Below the pieces are notes generated by a model, which ran no database searches, was not told the DNA's origin, and saw only the letters and a list, made by a program, of their open reading frames with translations. Shown piece after piece: positions 8,884 to 16,719 of a stretch of 64,000 bases of DNA. A program made the position numbers and the translations under genes. Each line of letters begins with the position of its first letter. Position 1 is the first letter of the stretch. Source of the DNA: Streptomyces sp. NBC_00285 (GTDB taxonomy: Bacteria; Actinomycetota; Actinomycetes; Streptomycetales; Streptomycetaceae); assembly GCF_036174265.1 (NCBI RefSeq), contig NZ_CP108055.1, forward strand, positions 3,286,001 through 3,350,000, written 5' to 3'.

Positions 8884-9654
8884 ATGGTCCGTTCCGTTCC
8901 CGTACGTGCCGCCACCGCGGCCGGGGTCGTCGCGCTCGTCGTCGCGGGGGCCACCGCCTGCGGTGCCTCCGCCGGGGACGACAAGACCCCCGACCACCGC
9001 TCCTTCGCCCTCCAGGGCCGCACCCTCACCGTCGACTCCGACGACTCGGCGCTGGAGATCGTCGCCGCCGATGCCACCAAGTCGGGCACCGTCGAGGTCA
9101 CCCGCTGGTTCCAGGGGACCGTCGCCGTCGGCAAGGACCCGAAGGTGACCTGGTCGATGAAGGACGACCGACTGGTGCTGCGGATGAAGTGCAGCGGTGT
9201 CGTCGCCGACTGCGCGGCCAAGCACCGCATCGAGGTGCCGCGTGACATCACCGTGAAGGTCGAGGACGGGGACGGGAGCGTGCACGCCCGGGGCTTCACC
9301 CAGCCCTTGAGCATCAGCACCGGGGACGGGTCCGTGCGGGTCACCGACTCCAGCGGGCCGCTGGACCTGCGCACCGGCGACGGTTCCATGCGCGCGGCGG
9401 TCACCTCCCGCCAGGTGAGCGCACGCAGCGGGGACGGTTCGGTCCACCTCGAACTCGGCGCCGTACCGGACCGGGTGGAGACCCGCAGCGGCGACGGCTC
9501 GGTGACCATCGAGGTACCGAAGGCCACCTACCGCGTGGACGCCAAAACCGGTGACGGCGGTGTCGACGTCTCGGTGCCCCGGTCCGACTCCAGCGGGCAC
9601 GTCGTGTCCGCCCAGAGCGGAGACGGCAAAGTCACGGTCCGAACCGCGAACTGA
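8884..9654 (+). CDS. DUF4097-type putative lipoprotein with GDG repeats
   Basis: A 256-residue exported protein. The N-terminus has two Arg, a hydrophobic core and ATAC at residues 23-26, a possible lipobox with Cys26, so membrane anchoring on the outer face is inferred. From about residue 135 to the end, seven GDG units (DGDGSV, TGDGSV, TGDGSM, SGDGSV, SGDGSV, TGDGGV, SGDGKV) recur every 18 to 23 residues, alternating with short beta strands. This is the DUF4097/DUF4098 right-handed beta-helix type. Function in the family is unknown; links to envelope stress systems are suspected. GGGGGAGA precedes ATG 8884. Confidence 0.75.
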   Translation: MVRSVPVRAATAAGVVALVVAGATACGASAGDDKTPDHRSFALQGRTLTVDSDDSALEIVAADATKSGTVEVTRWFQGTVAVGKDPKVTWSMKDDRLVLRMKCSGVVADCAAKHRIEVPRDITVKVEDGDGSVHARGFTQPLSISTGDGSVRVTDSSGPLDLRTGDGSMRAAVTSRQVSARSGDGSVHLELGAVPDRVETRSGDGSVTIEVPKATYRVDAKTGDGGVDVSVPRSDSSGHVVSAQSGDGKVTVRTAN

Positions 9655-9733
9655 CCGGCGCGTGTGTTCGTCCCTTACCGGTGGGAGAATGGCACCGGGC
9701 CCCGCCAGGACGGACACAGCACGGGAGAGGGAT

Positions 9734-11110
9734 GTGACGGCGACACCATCGCAGCCGTACTCGTCGTCGATGGTGCCGCGCGCACACGGCCAGGCGCTCA
9801 GGGACACCCTCACCCTCGTCGGTCTGCCTCTGCTGGTCGCCCTCGCGCTGCCGGCCGCGTTCGCCGGGGGCGGCACCCGCCGTTGGTTCGGCGGGCGCGC
9901 GGAGAGCCAGCGGGCCGAGGCGCAGGCCGCGAAGGACGCCGCCGCGGCCGCGTTCTACGAACTGGACACGGCCCAGCGGGATCTGCGGATCTCGATAGAG
10001 ACCATCACGGCCGTCGACGACTCCCCCGCCGCCCGGCGGGCGGTCGCCGACTTCCAGGCGATCAGCGGGCGGATCGACGAGGCGAGCGGGCGCTACATCG
10101 AGGCCGTCGACGCCCATGACCTCGACCGGGACGAACTGGAGGCCGCCGTCGCGACACGCGCGCGTACGGAGCTGACCCGGGCCAAGGACGACCTCGACAA
10201 CGTCAAGAAGGAGCTGGACCGCTTCGGCGACAGCCTCGGCCCGCTGCTCGGCAAGGCCGAGACCCAGCTCGCCCGGCTCGCCCCGGCCGTCGAGCGGGCC
10301 AGGCAGGGACTGCTGGCCGCCTCCAACGCCCTGGACGCGGTCCGGGAGTCGGGGCTGAAGGCGGACGACCTCGCGGCCCGGCTCGCCGCTCTCGGGCCGG
10401 AGCTGACCAAGCTCAACCAGGGTGCCGGGCAGCACGGCGTGCCGGAGACCCTGGAGCGGGCCGAGCGGGTCGCCCGGGAGGCCGAGTCGATCCGGGTGGA
10501 GGCGGGGCGGCTGCCGGAGCGGGCCGCGGAGATCGACCACCGGCTCGTCTCCCTGCGCACTCGCGCCGAGGCCCTCACCACCCGCGCGGGCCAGGTCGAC
10601 CCGGTGCTGAGCGAACTACGCCGCCGCTTCACGGCTGCCTGCTGGCAGGACCTCCAGCACGTCCCCGACCAGGCCGCGCAGAACGTGGCCCAGGCCGAAC
10701 TCAAACTCCGGGAGGCCCGGGCCGCGCGCGACGAGCAGCGCTGGCCGGACGCGACCTCCCTGCTCTCCACGGTCCGGGCCCTGCTCAACACCACCGACGA
10801 GTCCGTCTCCGCCGCCGGCGACCGGCTGCGCCGGCTGAACGCCGTGCAGAAGGACCCCCAGCAGGAGATCGACCGCACCCGCTTCGCCCTCCGCGACGCC
10901 CAGCGCCTCGCCATGAGCGGCCGCACCACCCCCGACCCCCGGGACGCGCGCCCGCTGGACGAGGCGGTGGCGCGCCTGGAGCGGGCGATCGGCGGCCTGG
11001 AGGGCCGCCATCCCGACTACTGGCACTTCCTGACCGAGACGGAAGCGGTGCGGCAGTCCGTGGCAGGGGTGGTCTCCCGGATCCGCGAGGAGCGCGGGGG
11101 CGCACACTGA
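9734..11110 (+). CDS. membrane-anchored coiled-coil protein
   Basis: A 458-residue protein I cannot assign to a named family. After a short polar N-terminus, TLTLVGLPLLVALALPAAFAGG is a single transmembrane segment. Almost all the rest is charged Ala/Arg/Glu helix with heptad character (ESQRAEAQAAKDAAAAAFYE and similar), so a long coiled-coil rod is likely. GTG 9734 is chosen because GGGAGAGGG lies directly upstream. An overlapping ATG at 9732 is followed at once by a stop in its own frame. A scaffold or sensor role is a guess from architecture alone. Confidence 0.7.
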   Translation: MTATPSQPYSSSMVPRAHGQALRDTLTLVGLPLLVALALPAAFAGGGTRRWFGGRAESQRAEAQAAKDAAAAAFYELDTAQRDLRISIETITAVDDSPAARRAVADFQAISGRIDEASGRYIEAVDAHDLDRDELEAAVATRARTELTRAKDDLDNVKKELDRFGDSLGPLLGKAETQLARLAPAVERARQGLLAASNALDAVRESGLKADDLAARLAALGPELTKLNQGAGQHGVPETLERAERVAREAESIRVEAGRLPERAAEIDHRLVSLRTRAEALTTRAGQVDPVLSELRRRFTAACWQDLQHVPDQAAQNVAQAELKLREARAARDEQRWPDATSLLSTVRALLNTTDESVSAAGDRLRRLNAVQKDPQQEIDRTRFALRDAQRLAMSGRTTPDPRDARPLDEAVARLERAIGGLEGRHPDYWHFLTETEAVRQSVAGVVSRIREERGGAH

Positions 11111-11150
11111 CGGCCTACGACGATCCCGGATCGCCGGTTAACCTGTGCGC

Positions 11151-11369
11151 ATGCCTCGTTACGAGTACCGCTGCCGGACCTGCGGCGACACCTTCGAACT
11201 GAGCCGCCCGATGGCCCAGTCCTCCGATCCCGCCGACTGCCCCTCGGGCCACGACGACACGGTCAAGCTGCTGTCGACGGTGGCCGTGGGCGGCTCGGCG
11301 TCCGCGTCGGCCCCCGCACCTCCGGCGGGCGGTGGGGGCGGCTGCTGCGGCGGAGGCTGCTGCGGCTGA
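11151..11369 (+). CDS. FmdB-type zinc-ribbon protein
   Basis: A 72-residue protein starting MPRYEYRCRTCGDTFE, the canonical opening of the FmdB/CxxC regulatory family. Two cysteine pairs should bind zinc, though the second half (CPSGHDD) keeps a single Cys with His. The tail is GGGGGCCGGGCCG-like, rich in Gly and Cys. Function is unknown; regulation of formamidase operons is the namesake role. ATG 11151 is supported by TAACCT at 11139-11144, 6 nt upstream (leaderless layout). Confidence 0.8.
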   Translation: MPRYEYRCRTCGDTFELSRPMAQSSDPADCPSGHDDTVKLLSTVAVGGSASASAPAPPAGGGGGCCGGGCCG

Positions 11370-11438
11370 CCGCGTAGGAAAGCCTCGTCGGGGAGCCGCT
11401 TCAGGCTGCCTTCAGGTGCGCCTGCCTAGCGTGGGCCC

Positions 11439-12119
11439 ATGTCAGTCATCGGCTGGGTCAACGGCCTCATGGACACGCTGGGCGCGCCCGGCGCCGGGGT
11501 CGCCATCGCCCTGGAGAACCTCTTCCCGCCCATCCCGAGCGAGGCGATCCTGCCCCTCGCGGGCTTCGCGGCGAGCACCGGCCGGATGAGCCTGGTCGCC
11601 GTGCTGCTGTGGACGACAGCGGGCTCGGTGATCGGCGCTCTCGCGCTGTACGGCGTCGGTGCGCTGCTCGGCCGGGACCGCACGGTGGCGCTCGCGGCCC
11701 GGCTGCCCCTGGTGAAGGTCTCGGACGTGGAGAGGACCGAGGCCTGGTTCCTGCGGCACGGCACCAAGGCAGTGTTCTTCGGCCGGATGATCCCGGTCTT
11801 CCGCAGCCTCGTCTCGGTCCCGGCCGGCGTCGAACGCATGCCGCTGCCCGTGTTCCTGACGCTGACCACGCTGGGCAGCGCCCTGTGGAACACGGCGTTC
11901 GTGCTGGCGGGCCACGCCCTGGGCGCCAACTGGACCCAGGTCACCGACCTCGTGTCCGCCTACTCGAAGATCGTCCTGGCGTCCGCCGCCGTCGCGGTCG
12001 TGGTCTTCGTCGTCGTACGACTGCGGCGGCGGCCGGCGTCCGCTACGGGCGGGACGCCTTCAGGAACTCCCGCAGGATCCGCTCCCCCGCCAGCACCCCC
12101 CGCTCGGGCAGCGCGGTGA
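11439..12119 (+). CDS. DedA family membrane protein
   Basis: A 226-residue inner-membrane protein. ALENLFPPIPSEAILPLAGFAA (about residues 24-45) is the classic DedA re-entrant motif and FGRMIPVFRSLVSVPAGVERM is the second conserved motif with essential Arg residues. DedA proteins act in lipid or polyprenyl phosphate flipping and membrane homeostasis. The C-terminal 25 residues are Pro/Ala-rich. TAGCGT at 11427-11432, 6 nt before ATG 11439, suggests a leaderless transcript. Its last 77 bp overlap the convergent HAD gene. Confidence 0.88.
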   Translation: MSVIGWVNGLMDTLGAPGAGVAIALENLFPPIPSEAILPLAGFAASTGRMSLVAVLLWTTAGSVIGALALYGVGALLGRDRTVALAARLPLVKVSDVERTEAWFLRHGTKAVFFGRMIPVFRSLVSVPAGVERMPLPVFLTLTTLGSALWNTAFVLAGHALGANWTQVTDLVSAYSKIVLASAAVAVVVFVVVRLRRRPASATGGTPSGTPAGSAPPPAPPARAAR

Positions 12120-12861
12120 TCGCCGGAGCGGTCCAGCCCGCGTCCGCCAGCTCCCCGTGCCCCGGCCGCCAGCCCCGGTCCGCGGCCAGCAGCAGGTCGG
12201 CGTCGAGGAGGGAGTCGCCCGCGGCCAGTGTCAGGGAGGTGCCCGTACGCCGGGCCACCTCGCGCATGGCCGCGCTCTTGGTGAGCGGCTTCGGGACGGC
12301 GTAGATCTTGCGGCCCTGCAGGGAGACCGTCCAGCCGCGGCTCTCGGCCCACACCGAGAGCTCCTTCACCCAGTCCTCGGGCAGCAGTTCGCGCTCGACG
12401 ACGAGGTAGACGAAGAGGTCCTCGGCGAGGCGGTGCTTGCGCACCCAGAGCGGATCGGCCGTCTCCTCCAGGTGGGCGCGGACCTCGTCCAGCGGGGCGC
12501 ACTCCTCGGCAAGGCGGGCGGTGACCCGGGCGTGCCAGTCGAGGTCGGTGACGCCGTCGACGAGCAGGTGGCCGCCATTCGCGCAGATCGCGTAAGTGGG
12601 CGGGGGGCCGGGGAGGTTGATGCGCTGGTACTGCTTGCGGGTGCGGGTCGTCGTCGGCACGAAGACCGCCGCGTCCCCGAGCTCGGAGAGCAGTGCGGCC
12701 GCCGTCTCCGTCATGTACGACAGCGGTCTGCTCTCGTGCACCTCGACACAGAGCAGCCGGGGCGCCCGCGCGTCCGGCATGGTCAGCGCGAGAGCGGCGG
12801 CGGAGTAGATGAGCGTGCGGTCGAGGTCGCTCGCGACGAGCACCGGGGCCTGGGTCGTCAT
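12043..12861 (-). CDS. Ter-module HAD-superfamily phosphohydrolase
   Basis: A 272-residue cytoplasmic HAD enzyme. Motif I is SDLDRTL (residues 11-17, nucleophile Asp12, acid-base Asp14); motif IV is AAGDSLLDADLL. A long insertion between them resembles a C2-type cap. HAD genes of this kind accompany phosphoribosyltransferases in predicted Ter biosynthetic operons, where dephosphorylation of a nucleotide-like intermediate is inferred. Its ATG 12861 overlaps the TGA of the upstream PRTase fusion by one base (TGATG), so translation is likely coupled. The 3' end overlaps the convergent DedA gene by 77 bp. Confidence 0.82.
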   Translation of the reverse strand: MTTQAPVLVASDLDRTLIYSAAALALTMPDARAPRLLCVEVHESRPLSYMTETAAALLSELGDAAVFVPTTTRTRKQYQRINLPGPPPTYAICANGGHLLVDGVTDLDWHARVTARLAEECAPLDEVRAHLEETADPLWVRKHRLAEDLFVYLVVERELLPEDWVKELSVWAESRGWTVSLQGRKIYAVPKPLTKSAAMREVARRTGTSLTLAAGDSLLDADLLLAADRGWRPGHGELADAGWTAPAITALPERGVLAGERILREFLKASRP

Positions 12862-15326
12862 CAGAGGGCCACCGCCGTACCGTCGGCACCCGTCGCGCCC
12901 CGCGTGTACTTGGGGTGGATCAACCCCACGCAGGTGTAAGGGAGTTCGGCGACCTCTTCGACCGGGACACCTCGCTGCCCGGCCAACAGGCGTACGTGTT
13001 CCAGGTCGGCGCCCGCCCCGGCCCGCGCCAGGATCTTCCAGGGCACCCGGCGCAGCAGCACCCGGGTGGTCTCGCCGACGCCCGGCTTGACGAGGTTGAC
13101 GTCGTGGATGCCGTACTCCTCGCTGATGCGTTCGACGGCCGCCCAGCCCTCCCAGGTGGGCTCCCGGTCGCCGGCCAGGAGTTCCTTGGCCTGTGTGCCG
13201 ACCGCCTCGGCGACCTCGGGGAATCGGGCGACCACGGCGTCCAGGAAGTCCACCGACACGTCCACGCCGGCGAGTTCGCGGTAGAACTTCGCGCCGTGGA
13301 AGTCGTCCGGGCCGACCAGGTCCGCGCGCAGGACCGTACGCGAGATGAGGCCGGACACCGTGGAGTTGAGGCAGGCGGAGGGGATGAGGAAGTCCTCCCG
13401 AGTGCCGTACGTGCGCACGCACGAGCCCGGGTCGGCCAGTACGGCGATCTCCGGGTCGAAGCCGACGGGACCGCCCTCCGCCTCGAACTCCTCGATCGCG
13501 GCGGCCAGTTCGCGGGTGATCGCACCCTTGCCCGTCCAGCCGTCGACGAAGACGACGTCGGCGGGGTCGTGGTGTTCGGCCAGCCAGCGCAGGGCGTTGG
13601 CGTCGATCCCGCGGCCGCGGACGATCGAGACGGCGTAGTGCGGCAGGTCCAGGCCGTGGCGGAACCGGGCCCAGCGGCGCATCAGCACGCCCACGGGGGT
13701 GCCGGCCCGGGCGAGGGAGACGAGGACCGGGCGGGGCGAGCGCTCCTGGAGCACGATCTCCGTCACGGCGCCGACCGCCTCGGCGAGCCGCACGGAGGAC
13801 TCCTTCAGGGCCGTCCGGAACAGCTCCTGGTACTGCTCGCTGGGCTGGTACTCCATCGGCAGCGACTCGGCGTAGTGCGCGCCGCCGCTCTGGATGGCCT
13901 CCTCGCGTTCCTCGGTCGGCGCCTCCAGCGTGACGTCCGAGAGGTCCTGGAGCAGCCAGCCGACGTCCTCCGGGGCGTACGAGGAGAAGGCGGGGCCGCG
14001 GAGGGGCTCGGGGAGCATGGGGGGCCTTTCGGGGGTGCGGCTGGGGACGACCACGAGGACGACATGCGGGGTGTGCGCGGTCAGCTGTGCGAGCAGGCCG
14101 TCGGGGGCGTGCAGTTCGGGGGTGTCGGCGGTGGAGTCGACGACGGCGACGATCGCGTCGAATCCGGCGCCGGCGACGTTGTACGCGTAGCGGTCGCCGG
14201 GGCCGTCCGCGGGGGTGTCGTGGGCGGGGAAGGTGAGGCGGGTGCGGATCGCGTATCCCGGGTCGTCCACGGCCAGTACGGGTGAGCGGGTGGTCGTCGA
14301 GTACCGCACCTCGGCGTCGAAGACCTGCTCCAGCTCACGGGCGAGCCTCAGGGGGGCGTACATCAGCTCCTCGAAGCCGAGGACGTGGACGCGGGTTGCC
14401 TCCGGCGGGAGGGCGTCGGCCAGTCTGGCGGCCATCGTGGGGAGGGCGGACTCCAGGCGTATTCGGTGGGCCGGGGTGAAGCCGTGGCGACCACCGTCCG
14501 GAAGGTCCCGGGGCCACAACAGGTCTACTCGGTGGATCGCCGGGTGCGGGTGCGTGGGGGCTGGTCGCGCAGTTCCCCGCGCCCCTGGGTGGGTGACCTC
14601 GAACCTTGCTACAAGGTCCTGCCCCGTTTCCAGCACCCCCTCCGGCAGGCGTACGGTGCCCGAGGCCGCCGCCACCAGGTCCACCCTCGCGCCGATCTCC
14701 CGCGCGAAGGCATCCAGGCGCCCCGTGTCCGCCTCCGAGCGCATGTCGACCAGGGCGACCACGACGTACCGGCCGCGCGGATACCGCGCGTGCAGATCCC
14801 TGATCGTGTTCAGGACCGTGTTGCCCGTGGAGAACTCGTCGTCGACCAGGACCAGGGGACCGTCGCCCGCCAGCAGGTCCGGGTCCTCCGGGAGCAGCAG
14901 GTGGGAGGTGGCGTGGGAGTGGGACTCCTCGAAGCCGCCCGCGGGGGTGACCCCGGGGACGGGACGGCGGGTGGAGTGGAGGTACGGGGCGAGGCCGACG
15001 CCGTCGGCGACGGAGTGCCCGAGTCCGGTGGCCGTCTCCGCGTAGCCCAGGACGACCGCGCGGGCGGCCTCCTCGTCGCCCAGCAGCTCCCGCACCCGCC
15101 GGCCCAGGGTGAACCCGTGGCCGTAGACCACCGCCGGTGACTGCGGTACGTGCTTGCCGAGGACGTTGGAGACCAGCAGATGGGCCCGCTTGGGGTTGCG
15201 CCGCAGCGCGAGCCCCAGAAGGTCCGTCAGCCCGGTGTCACCCACGAGTTCGACGCCGAGCCGGTCGGCGACCCACGTCCCCGACCAGACCTCGCCCGGT
15301 GCCCCCTCGTTCACTGCCTTGTTCAT
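12861..15326 (-). CDS. PRTase-TRSP-StiP fusion protein of the Ter module
   Basis: An 821-residue cytoplasmic protein. Residues 1 to about 245 form a phosphoribosyltransferase-type domain with LVLVDDEFSTGNT (about 158-170) as the PRPP-binding loop. A Pro/His linker precedes a TRSP domain, with the name-giving TRSP at about 346-349. From about 445 to the end comes a StiP-type domain (SSYAPEDVGWLLQDL, LVSLARAGTPVGVLMRR, VSIVRGRGID), which contains a second PRPP-loop-like VDGWTGKGAI at 594-603. These domains are often separate genes in Ter operons. ATG 15326 follows AAGGGA; GTG 15344 is the alternative. The linker is encoded by a genome-repeat copy (14563-14586). Confidence 0.8.
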   Translation of the reverse strand: MNKAVNEGAPGEVWSGTWVADRLGVELVGDTGLTDLLGLALRRNPKRAHLLVSNVLGKHVPQSPAVVYGHGFTLGRRVRELLGDEEAARAVVLGYAETATGLGHSVADGVGLAPYLHSTRRPVPGVTPAGGFEESHSHATSHLLLPEDPDLLAGDGPLVLVDDEFSTGNTVLNTIRDLHARYPRGRYVVVALVDMRSEADTGRLDAFAREIGARVDLVAAASGTVRLPEGVLETGQDLVARFEVTHPGARGTARPAPTHPHPAIHRVDLLWPRDLPDGGRHGFTPAHRIRLESALPTMAARLADALPPEATRVHVLGFEELMYAPLRLARELEQVFDAEVRYSTTTRSPVLAVDDPGYAIRTRLTFPAHDTPADGPGDRYAYNVAGAGFDAIVAVVDSTADTPELHAPDGLLAQLTAHTPHVVLVVVPSRTPERPPMLPEPLRGPAFSSYAPEDVGWLLQDLSDVTLEAPTEEREEAIQSGGAHYAESLPMEYQPSEQYQELFRTALKESSVRLAEAVGAVTEIVLQERSPRPVLVSLARAGTPVGVLMRRWARFRHGLDLPHYAVSIVRGRGIDANALRWLAEHHDPADVVFVDGWTGKGAITRELAAAIEEFEAEGGPVGFDPEIAVLADPGSCVRTYGTREDFLIPSACLNSTVSGLISRTVLRADLVGPDDFHGAKFYRELAGVDVSVDFLDAVVARFPEVAEAVGTQAKELLAGDREPTWEGWAAVERISEEYGIHDVNLVKPGVGETTRVLLRRVPWKILARAGAGADLEHVRLLAGQRGVPVEEVAELPYTCVGLIHPKYTRGATGADGTAVAL
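14563..14586. repeat. interspersed Streptomyces repeat unit inside the PRTase gene
   Basis: These 24 bases, beginning GGTCGCGCAGTTCC, are the exact inverse complement of 52867-52890, part of a 27-bp inverted repeat in an intergenic region of this window. Here the unit lies in frame and encodes a PGARGTARP linker between PRTase and TRSP domains. I know this sequence as widely dispersed in Streptomyces intergenic regions. Confidence 0.75.
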
Positions 15327-15350
15327 GCGTCCCTTGGTGTTCACAGACGG

Positions 15351-16514
15351 TCAGCCGGGTATTCCGGCGGCGAGCAGTTCGACGAAGCCGATGTCCTCGT
15401 TGGCCACCCCGAAGACCTCGGCGCGCAGCAGGGTGCGCTCGGCCCAGGCGCGGTGCGGCTTCACTTCGTTCATCTTGTTCGTGTACTGCGACCTCAGCAC
15501 GCCCCCGCCGCCGCGCTCGGGCCGCAGGATGTCCTGCGCGTCGCTGAACTCCTCGTGGCTGACCACGGACAGCGCGTGCACGGGCAGTACGTGGGAGGGG
15601 TGGATGCAGGTCTTGCCGAGCAGGCCGTTGGCCTGGTCGAGGGTGATCTCGCGCAGCAGGCCGTCCATGGCGTGCTCGATGAGCGCCTCGCGCAGTTCCT
15701 CGGCCTGACCCTCCAGGAAGGGGCTGCGGCGCAGCTGGGGCTTGAACATTCGCTCCTGGACCCGGAAGTACTCCCAGACCGGCCCGGTGACGGTGAAGCC
15801 GGTGCCGTCGGCGCGGCCCAGCATGTTCACCACGTCGGCGATGACGGAGGCGATGATCTGGACGTCCCAGGCGGTCATGTCGGGGGCGCGGCGCAGGCCG
15901 TAGGAGGAGCAGAAGTCGGTGACGCCGAGGCGGACCGCGAGGACCCGCTCGCGGTACTTGTCGACCGCTCGGGAGATGCCCTCCAGGGTTTCTACGCGCG
16001 TCTCCCGGTACAGCAGCTCCGGCGACTCCAGGACGGGCATGGCGAACAGCCGGTGTCCGCTCGCGGCCTCGGCGGCGGAGATCGCCTCCAGGAAGGGGAT
16101 CCCGCGCTCCTCGGTGAACTTCGGGAGCACGAATCCGGACAGCAGCCGGACGGCGGGGCCGAGGCGTCGCACGAGATCGGGGATCTGCTCGGGGTGACGG
16201 ACCCGGATGAAGAGCAGCGGAAGGTCCACGCCGCGCTCCGCGAGGTCCGTGAACTGCCGGACGAGGTTCTCCTCGCCCTCGGCGACGTCCTCGTCGCCGA
16301 TCGAGTCCTCCAGGCACAGCACCATCGAGACCACGCCGCGCCCGGTCTGCTTGACGATGTCGTCGGCGAGCCGCGGCCGCGTGGCCGGACTGTAGAGCGT
16401 GGCGCCCAGAGCCGCGGAGAGCAGCCGGGACGGGGAGTCCGCGGTGAACTCGCAGGGCTCCTGGTGGAAGAGGTGCTGGCGCACCTCAGGGGCGATGTGC
16501 CCAAAATGCCGCAT
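15351..16514 (-). CDS. CitE-like (HpcH/HpaI-type) C-C bond lyase of the Ter module
   Basis: A 387-residue TIM-barrel enzyme. MVLCLEDSIGDEDV (residues 64-77) matches the CitE LED metal-site motif; LLFIRVRHPEQ supplies the conserved Arg; FAMPVLES and VRLGVTDFCSSYG supply further active-site strands. Such lyases form or cleave acyl-CoA or oxo-acid C-C bonds; within predicted Ter operons the substrate is unknown. ATG 16514 has GGGGGAG about 5 nt upstream. It is the first gene of a three-gene minus-strand operon, with only 24 nt to the next start. A perfect 21-bp palindrome lies 26 bp upstream of the start. Confidence 0.82.
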   Translation of the reverse strand: MRHFGHIAPEVRQHLFHQEPCEFTADSPSRLLSAALGATLYSPATRPRLADDIVKQTGRGVVSMVLCLEDSIGDEDVAEGEENLVRQFTDLAERGVDLPLLFIRVRHPEQIPDLVRRLGPAVRLLSGFVLPKFTEERGIPFLEAISAAEAASGHRLFAMPVLESPELLYRETRVETLEGISRAVDKYRERVLAVRLGVTDFCSSYGLRRAPDMTAWDVQIIASVIADVVNMLGRADGTGFTVTGPVWEYFRVQERMFKPQLRRSPFLEGQAEELREALIEHAMDGLLREITLDQANGLLGKTCIHPSHVLPVHALSVVSHEEFSDAQDILRPERGGGGVLRSQYTNKMNEVKPHRAWAERTLLRAEVFGVANEDIGFVELLAAGIPG

Positions 16515-16539
16515 ATGACTCCCCCGTGGCAGCTGTGCA

Positions 16540-16560
16540 ACCTGTGAACGGTTCACAGGT
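16540..16560. promoter_or_regulatory. perfect 21-bp palindrome in the divergent Ter promoter region
   Basis: Arms ACCTGTGAAC (16540-16549) and GTTCACAGGT (16551-16560) are exact inverse complements around a single central G. It sits in the 205-bp gap between the lyase (minus) and a TerD gene (plus), which is where an operator for both would be. No regulator gene is adjacent. Confidence 0.7.
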
Positions 16561-16719
16561 GGCCGGTAATAGTACGTAGGTACCCATGTCTGAGGTTCCC
16601 ACCGGGCATGAATTTCAGGTAACGCAGACAAACATGGCCATGTCGACGCCGGGACGGCATGAACCGGCGTCCTCACCCCCGCGTTGTCGTGACCAGGACC
16701 GAGAGGGCAGGATGACCGC

